This document shows positions 28,840 through 38,425 of a stretch of DNA of 64,000 nt, piece by piece; position 1 is the first letter of the stretch; each line of letters opens with the position of its first letter. The notes under the pieces are model-generated. The model made no database searches. It had not been told where the DNA came from and saw nothing but the letters and a program-made list of their open reading frames with translations. Both the position numbers and the translations under genes were made by a program. This DNA comes from Pseudaestuariivita rosea. GTDB lineage: Bacteria; Pseudomonadota; Alphaproteobacteria; Rhodobacterales; Rhodobacteraceae. Location of the stretch: NCBI RefSeq assembly GCF_017592335.1, contig NZ_JACNMP010000015.1, forward strand, positions 27,247-91,246, given 5' to 3'.

Positions 28840-29744
28840 TAGGTAAGCTCCTGTAAAAGGCGAAGCGCGGCGGTGCGTGTCGCCGCAAAGGCAATCAGTG
28901 CAAAAAGCAAAGGCATCATCAAAGGCAACAGCCAGCCCAAACCTGTAAAGCCGATACCCGTCAGAAATCCTGCGGTTGCGGCCGCCGATGGCAGAAATGC
29001 AACGGTGATCGTTGCGATCAAGGCGCCTGCCCCGGCGCCCGTCAGTGTGCGCAGGGTAAACCGGCGCACGAACACCTTGGCGATAAAGGCATCCTTGGCC
29101 CCGATCCGCCGCAAAACCGAAATGGTTTTGAAATTACCTGCCAGTGACGCTTTGGCGCCCAGACTAACGATGGCCGCTGCCGTGGCCAGGATCAGCACAA
29201 GACTGGCCGCCGCCAAAATGCGCAGGCCCCTGGCCGAGCGGACAAGCGGGTCACGCCAGGCCGAATGATCGTCAAAACGCGCATTCGGCGCCTCGCCCTG
29301 AAGCCGCAGCACCAGTCCTTCGGCATCAAAGCCCTGGGGGGCGGGAATAACTTCGATCAGTTGTGGGATGGCCAGATTTTCGATGGGGATTTCGTCACCG
29401 AACCAGGGCGACAGCAGATCACGTTGTTCTTGCGGCGTCAGAGCGCGTGCGCTGGCCACACCTTCGGTCGTTTCCAGAACGCGCAGGGCGGCATCGGTCT
29501 GGGCCTGACGCTGATCCTGTGGGCCATCAACAATCACGGTGACGCTCTGCGCCATTTCCTGTGACCAGGTGTTTGCAAGCCGTCCGGCAGCCACGGCAAT
29601 GGCCAAAGCGAAAACAGCCAGAAACGCCATCGTCGCCGCTGCGAAAAAGACCAGCCAGGCGGTATGACCGCGGGCCGGTACGATACCATCCGCCCGCAGA
29701 TCACCCGCAAAAAAATCAAAAAACGCGCGCAGCCAAGCCATCAC
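28839..29744 (-). CDS. ftsX: Cell division protein FtsX
   Basis: Inner-membrane partner of the FtsE ATPase at the division septum, which activates peptidoglycan hydrolases. The 301-residue protein has four predicted membrane segments (about 30-52, 180-200, 225-255 and 270-292) and a periplasmic loop between the first two. The start overlaps the ftsE stop by 4 bp. Confidence 0.9.
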   Translation of the reverse strand: MMAWLRAFFDFFAGDLRADGIVPARGHTAWLVFFAAATMAFLAVFALAIAVAAGRLANTWSQEMAQSVTVIVDGPQDQRQAQTDAALRVLETTEGVASARALTPQEQRDLLSPWFGDEIPIENLAIPQLIEVIPAPQGFDAEGLVLRLQGEAPNARFDDHSAWRDPLVRSARGLRILAAASLVLILATAAAIVSLGAKASLAGNFKTISVLRRIGAKDAFIAKVFVRRFTLRTLTGAGAGALIATITVAFLPSAAATAGFLTGIGFTGLGWLLPLMMPLLFALIAFAATRTAALRLLQELT

Positions 29745-30409
29745 AAATCGACCTCGGCCAGTTGGACGTGGCCGTCTTTGATACGCAACACCCGCGTTGA
29801 AACCTGAGATTTGGCAGTGCGTATCAGATTAAGATCATGCGTGGCGATCAAAACGGTGGTGCCCATCTTGTTCAGCTCTAACAGCAGCGTCATGATGCGC
29901 TGCGACATCTCCCAATCAACATTACCTGTGGGTTCGTCCGCCAGCACCAATTCAGGCGCCATGATCAAGGCGCGCGCCAACGCCGCACGCTGTCGTTCGC
30001 CACCTGAAAGTTCGGGCGGGAAAGCATCGGCACGGTGCCCCAGCCCGACCCATGCCAGAAGTTCGGCAAAATCATCAGTTACAGATTTACCGCTGACCGT
30101 CAGCGGCAGACAGATGTTCTGGCTGATCGTCAAATGATCCAGGAAAGCACAGTCCTGGTGAACAAGACCGACACGGCGGCGCAACAGGGCCACCTGATCC
30201 CGGTCCATCCCATGTGCCGGCTGACCGAACAAAGTCACCTGGCCCGATGTCGGCAATAGCTCTGCATAAAGCAGTTTCAGCAAGGTCGATTTTCCGGCCC
30301 CTGACGGCCCGGTCAGAAAGTGAAATGACCCCGGGGCGATGCCAAAGGACATATCTGACAGAAGTGGTGTATCGTCGTAACGGTAACTTGCTGCCTCAAG
30401 CTGGATCAC
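29741..30409 (-). CDS. ftsE: Cell division ATP-binding protein FtsE
   Basis: Cytoplasmic ABC ATPase of the FtsEX complex, 222 residues. Walker A GPSGAGKST (about 35), signature LSGGERQR (about 137), Walker B LVLADEPTGNVD (about 157) and H-loop ATHD. First gene of ftsE-ftsX-plsC, divergent from the zinc-ribbon gene with a 159-bp shared promoter region. Confidence 0.95.
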   Translation of the reverse strand: MIQLEAASYRYDDTPLLSDMSFGIAPGSFHFLTGPSGAGKSTLLKLLYAELLPTSGQVTLFGQPAHGMDRDQVALLRRRVGLVHQDCAFLDHLTISQNICLPLTVSGKSVTDDFAELLAWVGLGHRADAFPPELSGGERQRAALARALIMAPELVLADEPTGNVDWEMSQRIMTLLLELNKMGTTVLIATHDLNLIRTAKSQVSTRVLRIKDGHVQLAEVDL

Positions 30410-30568
30410 GTGACGTTCCCTGTTCTTTGGCCTCCGTAATGCCGCACAGTTTGGTGTGTTTCAATGATTTGCGTGCTTAATTTCATTGCTCTTCTGCTAA
30501 GTATTGTTAAACATAAGCGAAAATGCGCATGTAAAGCGTTGTAACCGTCATCGAGAGCAGGTGTCGAT

Positions 30569-31321
30569 ATGCGATTGAAATGTCCGAATTGTGGGGCACA
30601 GTATGAGATTTCCGAGGATGTGATCCCGGATCAGGGCCGTGATGTGCAATGTTCAAACTGCGGTCATACGTGGTTTCAGGGGCCCGATGCCCTTGGGCAT
30701 GAAGACGATGAAGAGGTCGTCGAAGATGCTGAGGTCCAGGCTGAAACGACTGAGACTGACAACGAAGATGACCACGATACTGTTGCCGAAGATAGTGATG
30801 ATGACGAAGACGGCCCCCCACCCGGCCGTCCCGCCCCCAAGCGACGTGAACTGCCGGAAGAAATCGCAAGCGTTTTGCGTCAGGAAGCCGAATTCGAAGT
30901 CCGCGCCCGTGACGCGACACCGGAACCGATTGAAACTCAGCCCGATCTGGGTTTGGTCGCAGGATCGGCCGAAGCGAAATCAGTCACAGCCCCCGTTATC
31001 GGGTCGGCGATCGCGGCGGGGTTAAGCGATGACAAACCGGCCGAGGATCTGCCGGACATCAACGACATCAATTCAACGCTGATCGCGCAAGCCCCCCCGG
31101 CGACGCAAACCGCCGACGCCGAACAGGCAAAAGGCGGTTTTGGCAAAGGCTTTCTGACAGTTGTTGCCATAGGTGCTGTCGCATTGGCCCTTTATGCCTA
31201 TGCCCCACAGATCAGTCAGAGCGTTCCGGGACTATCGGCCGCGATGGAGGGCTATTCAGATACAATTGACGGTTTGAGGCTTTGGATCGACGGGACATTG
31301 CAACAGGTTGTCGCGTCATAG
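30569..31321 (+). CDS. Zinc-ribbon (MJ0042-type) single-pass membrane protein
   Basis: A 250-residue protein with an N-terminal zinc ribbon CPNCGAQY ... CSNCGHTW (Cys about 5, 8, 28, 31), a long acidic disordered stretch (EDDEEVVEDAE and similar, about 45-90), and one membrane helix near 194-212 (FLTVVAIGAVALALYAYAP). A short C-terminal extracytoplasmic tail follows. Divergent from ftsE. Function unknown; a role linked to division is only suggested by position. Confidence 0.85.
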   Translation: MRLKCPNCGAQYEISEDVIPDQGRDVQCSNCGHTWFQGPDALGHEDDEEVVEDAEVQAETTETDNEDDHDTVAEDSDDDEDGPPPGRPAPKRRELPEEIASVLRQEAEFEVRARDATPEPIETQPDLGLVAGSAEAKSVTAPVIGSAIAAGLSDDKPAEDLPDINDINSTLIAQAPPATQTADAEQAKGGFGKGFLTVVAIGAVALALYAYAPQISQSVPGLSAAMEGYSDTIDGLRLWIDGTLQQVVAS

Positions 31322-31340
31322 CCGCGGCCCAAACGGCAGC

Positions 31341-32144
31341 TCAGCCCGCTTTGCACCCATGAATATCGACGCTTGCTGTCCGGCGGATGACGGTGAACCG
31401 CAGCGTACTGCGATCCAGCATAATCGGACCACCGGAATCGCTTTGCATTTCAACCTTTACGGTCAGCATGTCGCCCTTACGATCTGTTGACGCCTCGCTG
31501 ATCCAGATATCAGAATTATTCGCCTCAACTACCGCGATTTCCTCGCCCGGATCATTGCCAACGTAGGGCATACGGATCTGAGTCATTAGCTCAAGACCAT
31601 CTGCGGTCGGGGCAATACGGCAGGTCACATCGCGAACGTCGGCTTCCTTGGCGGTCAGGGGCAGGTCAAGCAAAGCCGCAAAAACCTCAGGGTCCTTTTG
31701 GCCATCGTTGGGCAGACTTGCTCTGAATTTCAGGGTGGCCGGGATGCAGACATCTTTGCAGACCCCCAAATCAACCGACCCGCGCAGCCTGATGTTATTT
31801 TGCCGATCTGGCGTCAGCTTAATCGGGATAACGACCACATCGGAATACCCAAATGTGCGGAACCCGTCCTGATCATGAACTTGCGGAACAGGCCACAAAA
31901 CATCGACCGCCCGAAGGTTTCGCGACCCGCGCCAACTGAATGTCGGTGGAATACCCGCATCCCCTGGCGCACGCCAATAGGTTTTCCAACCGGGCGCCAT
32001 TGTCAGACGCAGCCCCGCCATATGCGTGCCTTCCGCGGTGCGCCAACCGGACAGCACGTCGGCCTTGATGACGTCATCCAGCGACTCAGCCCGCGCAAAG
32101 GTTGCAATACAAAGGAAGAGGGATATGGCAGCAGCTCTGATCAT
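31341..32144 (-). CDS. DsbD N-terminal-domain-like periplasmic protein
   Basis: A 267-residue secreted protein related to the N-terminal (alpha) domain of the thiol reductant transporter DsbD, without the membrane part. The signal peptide ends near TFARAES; the redox-type motif GVCKDVCIPA holds two cysteines about 4 apart, and GWKTYWRAPGDAGIPP is family-typical. The ATG at 32144 is preferred to 32174 because AGGA precedes it closely. It may receive electrons from CcdA-type proteins, an inference. Confidence 0.86.
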   Translation of the reverse strand: MIRAAAISLFLCIATFARAESLDDVIKADVLSGWRTAEGTHMAGLRLTMAPGWKTYWRAPGDAGIPPTFSWRGSRNLRAVDVLWPVPQVHDQDGFRTFGYSDVVVIPIKLTPDRQNNIRLRGSVDLGVCKDVCIPATLKFRASLPNDGQKDPEVFAALLDLPLTAKEADVRDVTCRIAPTADGLELMTQIRMPYVGNDPGEEIAVVEANNSDIWISEASTDRKGDMLTVKVEMQSDSGGPIMLDRSTLRFTVIRRTASVDIHGCKAG

Positions 32145-32257
32145 TTTTCCTACAATAGGCAGTCTTCTGCGCATGTGAAATCACGAAGAGGCTACAAATG
32201 CGTGACCGCGACAATCGTCGCCTTGCACGTTGCACCGCAGCATCACATTTTAGATGT

Positions 32258-32824
32258 ATGAGCGACTCGATTGATCTGACAGGTAAGTTGCTGATTGCGA
32301 TGCCGGGTATGGGTGATCCCCGTTTTGACCGCAGCGTCATCTATATGTGTGCCCATTCCGACGAAGGCGCCATGGGTCTGATTGTGAATAAACCAGCCCC
32401 CGAGGTCCGCTTTTCCGATCTGCTGGATCAGCTTTCCATCAAAGCGTCGATCAATACCCAGAAGGTAACGGTCCACTTTGGCGGGCCTGTTGAACATGGG
32501 CGGGGGTTCGTGTTGCACTCGGCCGACTACGGCGCGAATTCTTCAACGTTACGGGTGGATGACAATGTCGGCATGACCGCAACACTGGACATTCTTGAAG
32601 ACATCGCAATGGGTGTCGGCCCCGAGGCGTCGCTGATGACACTGGGTTATTCGGGATGGGGTCCGGGTCAGTTGGAAGATGAGATCGGCCGCAATGGCTG
32701 GCTGACCTGCGATGCGAAAATGCCGATTATCTTTGACAGAAATAATGACGGCAAATGGTCAGCCGCACTGCAGGAACTTGGGATTGACCCGCTGCTGCTG
32801 TCTGCAGAAGCGGGCCACGCCTGA
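32258..32824 (+). CDS. YqgE/AlgH-family protein
   Basis: Conserved 188-residue protein of the UPF0301 (YqgE/AlgH) family, of unsettled molecular function. Signature segments: [19 protein letters not shown] (about 11), [29 protein letters not shown] and [15 protein letters not shown]. The ATG at 32258 is chosen because homologues begin shortly before LLIAMPGM; the longer frame from 32198 adds a non-conserved basic stretch. It converges on the next gene with adjacent stop codons. Confidence 0.93.
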   Translation: MSDSIDLTGKLLIAMPGMGDPRFDRSVIYMCAHSDEGAMGLIVNKPAPEVRFSDLLDQLSIKASINTQKVTVHFGGPVEHGRGFVLHSADYGANSSTLRVDDNVGMTATLDILEDIAMGVGPEASLMTLGYSGWGPGQLEDEIGRNGWLTCDAKMPIIFDRNNDGKWSAALQELGIDPLLLSAEAGHA

Positions 32825-33778
32825 TCAGCGGTTTTCGTCAAACAATGCGCATGTGCGCGCGAATACGTGATTGCGCACGTCGGGACGTTCCATCATGACC
32901 TCATGTTCCGAGTCAGGCACGACCAGCATTTCGCCGTTCTGCCAGTCTTCCATCCGCTTTTTGATCCGCACAGGATCAACAATGCGTTCGTTGCTTCCGA
33001 CAACACAAAGGGCGGGAATATCCGGGGCCGGACGAGCCGTCAGGCGATTGATTTCACGCAGGGCTTCATTCAGCCATTGCATGCTGGGTCCGCCCAAGCA
33101 CAGATCGGGATGCTTGTTCAGCTGATCACGCATATGATCGAACATTTCGCGATCCCGCGTCAGCGTGTTGTCGTCGAAATCGGCGCTGAGAACATAGGGC
33201 ACAGGTTTGGTGCTGGGGGTGTATTTCCCGCCCAGACCAACGTAACGGGCCAGCCATGTGACGCTCCATGCAACGGGACGCAGGGCCGGTGTGACCTGAA
33301 TGCCCCACATGGGTGCGGTGAACACAGCCGCTTTGACCGGCGCGCCCTCATAGACTGCCCGCAAACCAATCGCGCCGCCCATTGAATGACCGATCAGAAA
33401 ATAAGGCTTGGGCAACTCAAGCTCTTCGGCCGCCTTCAAAACAGCGCGGACATCGTGTTGATAGTCGGGGAAATTTGCGACATGGCCCGCGTTAGGGTCT
33501 TTCAAAAGGCGCGCACCTAAACCCTGCCCCCGCCAATCGACGACAAATGTTGTGTAGCCTCGCTTGGCGAATTCCTGTCCTGCAAGACCGTATTTTTCGA
33601 TGTATTCAGTCCGACCCGGGAACAAAAGTATGGTTCCGTGATCGCCGCCGGGAAAATGCCCGACACGAATACGAAGACCGTCCTGGGTTGTTAGCCAATA
33701 GGCTTTTGACCCCTCGGGGGCGTCGGCGATATCGTCGAACAGTGGCGCTTCGACGATCTCAGATATGATATCCAGCAT
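32825..33778 (-). CDS. Alpha/beta hydrolase, lysophospholipase-like (PldB)
   Basis: A 317-residue serine hydrolase with PldB-like layout: oxyanion region LLFPGRTEYIEKYG (about 52), nucleophile elbow IGHSMGGAIGLR (Ser about 123), catalytic Asp near NERIVDPVRI and His in PDSEHEVMMERP (about 290). No signal peptide. Likely acts on lysophospholipids or monoglycerides; the exact ester is not determinable. Confidence 0.9.
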   Translation of the reverse strand: MLDIISEIVEAPLFDDIADAPEGSKAYWLTTQDGLRIRVGHFPGGDHGTILLFPGRTEYIEKYGLAGQEFAKRGYTTFVVDWRGQGLGARLLKDPNAGHVANFPDYQHDVRAVLKAAEELELPKPYFLIGHSMGGAIGLRAVYEGAPVKAAVFTAPMWGIQVTPALRPVAWSVTWLARYVGLGGKYTPSTKPVPYVLSADFDDNTLTRDREMFDHMRDQLNKHPDLCLGGPSMQWLNEALREINRLTARPAPDIPALCVVGSNERIVDPVRIKKRMEDWQNGEMLVVPDSEHEVMMERPDVRNHVFARTCALFDENR

Positions 33779-33984
33779 TTTTCTGACCCAATAGGTTACT
33801 CGGTTTCATCGCAAGTCCCATATCGCTTTACGATCTTGATTGGGTTCACCAGGGGGGTGGCATTTCCCTGATGATCAGACTGTATAATTAGTCTTTTTTC
33901 CTGCCCAAACAATGTCGTCAGTGATTTTCCTTTTGTCTTAAAAATGGGGGTGCATTTTACGCGCACCACGCTACACTTGTTAAT

Positions 33985-34545
33985 ATGGGTATTTATGTCG
34001 ATAAACTGAAACTTAGCTATGTCACGATTTTGCTGACAGTAGGGATTTCCTTACCTTTGAGTGCTCAGCAGCAAAATGACGCCGAGTTACTTGAGCGTTT
34101 GGGCAATGCAACGCCTGAATCCTACCGTGTGATCGAACGCGAACTGATGCTGGCCTGGTCAAAATCCGGTTCAGCGTCAATGGATCTGCTGCTTGAGCGT
34201 GCACAGGATGCGATTGAGTTGAATGACTATCATGTTGCCTTGCAGCATCTGACGGCATTGACGGATCATGCACCCGATTTTGCCGAAGCATTTCATCTGC
34301 GCGCCACAGCTTACTATGAGCTTGAGATGTATGGCCCTGCACTGGCTGATCTGGAACGCACGCTTGAACTGAACCCGAACCATTTCGGGGCCATGACAGG
34401 CGTCGGATTTATTTTAGAGGAACTGGGCCATCCCGACGCCGCGCTTCGGGCATTGCGCAAAGTCAAAGAGCTGCATCCAAATTACGTTGATATAGATGAG
34501 ATGCTGCAATATCTGGAAGGCCAGGTTGAGGGCCGCACCCTTTAA
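33985..34545 (+). CDS. Secreted TPR-repeat protein
   Basis: A 186-residue protein with an N-terminal signal-like helix (about 10-27, ending LSAQQ) and tetratricopeptide repeats (about 65-165; DFAEAFHLRATAYYELEMYG, NHFGAMTGVGFILEELGHPD). The ATG at 33985 has no clear ribosome site. It lies 33 bp before the helicase gene on the same strand. Role unknown; likely a periplasmic scaffold. Confidence 0.85.
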   Translation: MGIYVDKLKLSYVTILLTVGISLPLSAQQQNDAELLERLGNATPESYRVIERELMLAWSKSGSASMDLLLERAQDAIELNDYHVALQHLTALTDHAPDFAEAFHLRATAYYELEMYGPALADLERTLELNPNHFGAMTGVGFILEELGHPDAALRALRKVKELHPNYVDIDEMLQYLEGQVEGRTL

Positions 34546-34578
34546 ACCAGCATTTCAGGCGCGACATCAGGAGTTCCC

Positions 34579-37380
34579 ATGGCGCAGCCATCCCGGATCA
34601 CGGCGGTTCTTGGTCCGACCAATACCGGAAAAACACATTACGCCATAGAACGGATGCTGGGGCACAGAACCGGTGTCATTGGCCTGCCGCTGCGGCTTTT
34701 GGCGCGCGAGGTTTACGACAAGATTGTCCGACTGCGCGGGCCGTCTGTCGTGGCACTTGTCACCGGCGAAGAACGGATTGTGCCGGACCGGACCCAATAT
34801 TGGGTCTGCACGGTCGAGGCGATGCCAGATGGCATAGGTTGCGATTTTCTGGCCATTGATGAAATTCAGCTTTGTGCCGACCCGGAACGCGGGCATGTCT
34901 TTACCGACAGGCTGCTGAATGCGCGCGGCCTGCATGAAACATTGTTTCTTGGCGCCGACACGATGCGCAGCGCGATTGCGGCGATGGAACCTCGCGCCCA
35001 GTTCATGCGCCGCGAACGGTTTTCCCAACTGACCTATACCGGCGCGAAAAAGATCAGCCGGATGCAGCCCCGATCTGCCATTGTGGGATTTTCCGTCGAC
35101 AACGTCTATGCCATTGCCGAACTTTTGCGCAGACAGAAAGGCGGTGCTGCAGTCGTTATGGGGGCGCTGTCCCCACGCACACGTAACGCTCAGGTCGATC
35201 TTTATCAAAATGGGGATGTCGATTTTCTGGTCGCAACCGACGCGATCGGTATGGGGTTGAACCTGGATATCAACCACGTTGCCTTTTCATCGCTGACCAA
35301 GTTTGACGGTCGGCGGATGCGCCCCTTGCAGCCGAATGAACTGGCCCAGATCGCAGGCCGCGCGGGTCGACATATGAATGACGGCACCTTTGGGGTCACG
35401 GGTGAGGCCCCGCCGCTGCATGAAGAGGTTGCCCGCGCCATCACCGATGGGCGCTTTACGCCTGTGAAGAAACTGCAATGGCGCAATTCCCAACTGCAGT
35501 TTGGCAGCATCGATGCGCTGATCCGTTCGCTTGAGGAACACACACAGGATGAATGGCTGACCCGCGCGCGTGAGTCCGATGATCTAGGCGCGCTAAAGGC
35601 ACTGTCTGCCGAATCTGAAGTCATGGCGCGTGCGTCTGATGCAAAATCGGTCCGGCTTCTGTGGGATGTCTGCCGCATCCCTGATTTCCGCGGAATCAGT
35701 CATACGGAACATTCAGCCTTGCTGGGTCAGATCTTTAATTTTTTGCACGAACACGGGCAAGTGCCCGCCGATTGGTTCGCCCGTCAGGTAAAACGGATTG
35801 ATCGCGTCGAAGGGGACATAGATACGCTGTCTAAGCGCTTGGCATACATACGCACTTGGACTTATGTTGCACAGCGAAAGGGCTGGATTGTTGATGAAAG
35901 TCATTGGCGCGGCGAAACCCGCGCTGTAGAAGACCGATTATCAGACGCTTTGCACGACCGTCTGACCCAAAGATTTGTAGACCGGCGGACCAGTGTTCTG
36001 CTTCGGCGGTTGAAACAGAAGGAGGCCCTTGTGGCGAACGTAGACGACAAAGGTGAAGTAACGGTCGAGGGGCAATTCGTCGGCCGGTTAGAGGGATTTC
36101 GTTTTCGTCAGGACAGCAGCAGCACACCGGACGAGGCAAAGACGCTTCGATCTGCCAGTCTGCAGGCCTTGACGCCTGAATTTCATCTGCGCGCGGACCG
36201 GTTCTATAATGCCCCCGATACCGAGATCGACTTTACCGAACAGGGTGGCCTGATGTGGGGCGAACATGCGGTGGGCAAGTTGGTGGCTGGACCCGATCCA
36301 CTGAAACCGACCATCAGCGCATTTGTTGACGATGAAGCAGGCCATGACGTGGCGCAAAAGGTACAGCGCCGGCTGCAACACTTTATTGATCGCAAGATCG
36401 CGACTTTGTTCGAACCTTTGATCGCACTTAGCCGGGATGAGGCGCTGACAGGTCTGGCACGCGGTTTTGCCTTTCGCATGGTCGAAGGTATGGGTGTTCT
36501 GCCCCGCGAAGGGGTCGCAGACGAAGTAAAATCGCTGGATCAGGACGCTCGTGGTCTGTTGCGCAAGCACGGGATTCGGTTCGGGCAGTATACAATTTTT
36601 ATGCCGCTGCTGCTGAAACCTGCACCGACGCGCTTGCGACTGGTGCTGTGGTCCCTGTCGCAGAACCTTCAGGAATTCCCCGACAGCCCGCCGCCCGGAC
36701 TGGTGACAATCCCAGTGCCCGAAGGCACACCCGAAGGGCATCTGACCATGGCCGGATACCGCGCAGCGGGCGAACGTGCAATCCGGATCGACATGCTGGA
36801 ACGTCTGGCTGATATCTTGCGCAGTCAGGACAGCCGTGGCGGATTTGAGGCAAACCCCGATATGTTGTCGATCACCGGTATGACGCTGGAACAGTTTTCC
36901 AATCTGATGGGTGGACTGGGCTATAAGGCCGAGCGCGGCGAACGCGAGAAGGTCCGCCCTGCCCCCGATGCCGCGGGTACACCGGATGAAGTCCCTGGCG
37001 ATCAGCCGCAGGAAACGCCGGTTGAGACGCCGACTGAAACACCACCGGACACGCCGCAAGAAACACCGGTAGAGGTTCCAACGGAAACGCCAGCGGCCCC
37101 TCCGGTTGAGGTGCCGCAGCAGACAGCTGAGGCAAACGACGCTTCCGAACCCGCTGAACCAGAAGTTGAGGTATTCTACACCTTCACCTGGGGCGGACAG
37201 CGCCGTCAGAACCAGCGGCCGCAGGGCAAACCCCGCGACAAACCGCAAGGAAAACCAAAGGGCAAACCCAAACAGAAACAGCAAGGCGCGCAGAATTATC
37301 AGTCGCGTCCGCCCAAGAAAGACAAGATCGATCCAGACAATCCTTTTGCTGCCGCCCTGATGGGCCTGAAGAAAGGTTGA
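34579..37380 (+). CDS. SUV3-like DExH RNA helicase with long TP-rich and basic tail
   Basis: A 933-residue superfamily 2 helicase related to the mitochondrial RNA helicase SUV3. Walker A GPTNTGKTH (12-20), DExH-type box as DEIQL (about 95), helicase motif QIAGRAGRH (about 258). A C-terminal region (about 805-870) is made of Glu-Thr-Pro repeats, then a Lys/Gln/Pro-rich basic tail that may bind RNA. The S4-domain gene starts inside its stop codon. Probably acts in RNA turnover or ribosome metabolism, by family. Confidence 0.92.
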   Translation: MAQPSRITAVLGPTNTGKTHYAIERMLGHRTGVIGLPLRLLAREVYDKIVRLRGPSVVALVTGEERIVPDRTQYWVCTVEAMPDGIGCDFLAIDEIQLCADPERGHVFTDRLLNARGLHETLFLGADTMRSAIAAMEPRAQFMRRERFSQLTYTGAKKISRMQPRSAIVGFSVDNVYAIAELLRRQKGGAAVVMGALSPRTRNAQVDLYQNGDVDFLVATDAIGMGLNLDINHVAFSSLTKFDGRRMRPLQPNELAQIAGRAGRHMNDGTFGVTGEAPPLHEEVARAITDGRFTPVKKLQWRNSQLQFGSIDALIRSLEEHTQDEWLTRARESDDLGALKALSAESEVMARASDAKSVRLLWDVCRIPDFRGISHTEHSALLGQIFNFLHEHGQVPADWFARQVKRIDRVEGDIDTLSKRLAYIRTWTYVAQRKGWIVDESHWRGETRAVEDRLSDALHDRLTQRFVDRRTSVLLRRLKQKEALVANVDDKGEVTVEGQFVGRLEGFRFRQDSSSTPDEAKTLRSASLQALTPEFHLRADRFYNAPDTEIDFTEQGGLMWGEHAVGKLVAGPDPLKPTISAFVDDEAGHDVAQKVQRRLQHFIDRKIATLFEPLIALSRDEALTGLARGFAFRMVEGMGVLPREGVADEVKSLDQDARGLLRKHGIRFGQYTIFMPLLLKPAPTRLRLVLWSLSQNLQEFPDSPPPGLVTIPVPEGTPEGHLTMAGYRAAGERAIRIDMLERLADILRSQDSRGGFEANPDMLSITGMTLEQFSNLMGGLGYKAERGEREKVRPAPDAAGTPDEVPGDQPQETPVETPTETPPDTPQETPVEVPTETPAAPPVEVPQQTAEANDASEPAEPEVEVFYTFTWGGQRRQNQRPQGKPRDKPQGKPKGKPKQKQQGAQNYQSRPPKKDKIDPDNPFAAALMGLKKG
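37005..37125 (+). repeat. In-frame ETP-coding repeats in helicase gene
   Basis: Degenerate tandem triplets and 12-24-bp units encoding (Q/E)ETPVETP, TETPPDTP, EVPTETP and similar. They form a low-complexity linker between the helicase core and the basic tail and are likely length-variable between strains. Confidence 0.7.
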
Positions 37381-37751
37381 TCGAGGCTGCCGCGCCCCTG
37401 CGGCTGGATAAATGGCTTTGGTATGCTCGGTTTTTCAAAACGCGCAGTTTGGCGACCAAAGTCGTGACTGCCGGAAAAGTGCGTGTCGATGGGGTGCCCG
37501 TTTCAAAACCGTCCCGCACGATCACGCCGGGGGCCGTTCTGACCTTTCCCCAAGGCCGTGACATTCGCGTTGTGAGGATCGTTGCGTTAGCCGACCGGCG
37601 TGGCCCCGCGACTGAGGCCCAAACACTTTACGAGGATCTGACACCTGTCCGGGAAAAACAGCCCCAAAATCCGTCTTATGGGGGTAAAGGCCGCCCCACG
37701 AAAAAGGATGCGCGAAAGCTGCGACATGACCGCACGTCCCATCTTGAATGA
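37377..37751 (+). CDS. S4-domain RNA-binding protein (Hsp15-like)
   Basis: A 124-residue cytosolic protein with an N-terminal S4 domain (LRLDKWLWYARFFKTRSLA, about 8-26; VTAGKVRVDGVPVSKPSR). Hsp15 relatives bind stalled 50S subunits. The C-terminus is basic (KDARKLRHDR). It starts with TTG overlapping the helicase stop (TTGA), so both are translated together and probably share an RNA-related job. Confidence 0.9.
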   Translation: MIEAAAPLRLDKWLWYARFFKTRSLATKVVTAGKVRVDGVPVSKPSRTITPGAVLTFPQGRDIRVVRIVALADRRGPATEAQTLYEDLTPVREKQPQNPSYGGKGRPTKKDARKLRHDRTSHLE

Positions 37752-37800
37752 TCCGGTCCGCTTCGCTAGCTAAGGCAGAAACGGATGGAACGGCTTACCT

Positions 37801-38139
37801 ATGACTTATATCGTCACTGACAATTGTATCTCATGCAAATACACAGATTGCGTGGAAGTATGTCCTGTGGATTGTTTTTATGAGGGCGAGAATATGTTGG
37901 TGATCCATCCCGATGAATGCATCGATTGCGGTGTGTGCGAACCCGAATGCCCCGCCGATGCAATCCGCCCCGATACCGAACCGGACATGGAAAAATGGGT
38001 CGAGTTCAACCGCAAGTATTCCGAGATGTGGCCCGTGATCATCACCAAGAAAGACCCCCTGCCCGAAGCCGAAGAACGTGATGGCGAAGAAGGCAAGCTT
38101 GAGAAGTATTTCTCAGAAGCGGCGGGCGAAGGCGGCTAA
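37801..38139 (+). CDS. fdxA: 7Fe-8S ferredoxin FdxA
   Basis: A 112-residue electron carrier with one 3Fe-4S and one 4Fe-4S cluster, close to Azotobacter FdI. The spaced cysteines are in [20 protein letters not shown] (about 9-25) and [12 protein letters not shown] (about 40-51), and the C-terminal extension [13 protein letters not shown] matches the family. It could serve the P450 or other enzymes. Lies 49 bp after the S4 gene. Confidence 0.96.
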   Translation: MTYIVTDNCISCKYTDCVEVCPVDCFYEGENMLVIHPDECIDCGVCEPECPADAIRPDTEPDMEKWVEFNRKYSEMWPVIITKKDPLPEAEERDGEEGKLEKYFSEAAGEGG

Positions 38140-38425
38140 GGTCCGATTCGTTGAAAAACCGGTGTTTGAGCTACGTCAGTGATACGTCAAGCCACTGATA
38201 TCATAGTGTAAAACACTGTTCATATAATCAGGTTCTTTTCTGATCGTCATTTTTCTGTTATAGTTATCTTTGCATGATATCGAACCAGAGACATACACCT
38301 GAGGACCATACCCACATATTCCAGGTGGAATAAATAAAGCGCATCAATGACCGAACGGCCCTGATACTTTGGGGACGACGGCCATTTTCGCTGTCGCCAT
38401 AACGGCGCATTCGAGGAAAGACTGA

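Noticed and set aside
36088..37284. A 398-codon open frame antisense to the helicase gene
   Set aside because: Its composition (Cys, Arg, His, Gln rich) and lack of any motif mark it as a shadow of the intact helicase on the other strand.
38210..38222. AAAACACTGTTCA, 11 of 13 bases like the TetR operator, upstream of carD
   Set aside because: The left arm is broken, and the bases also belong to another palindrome (AGTGT-AAA-ACACT); not strong enough to add to the TetR set.
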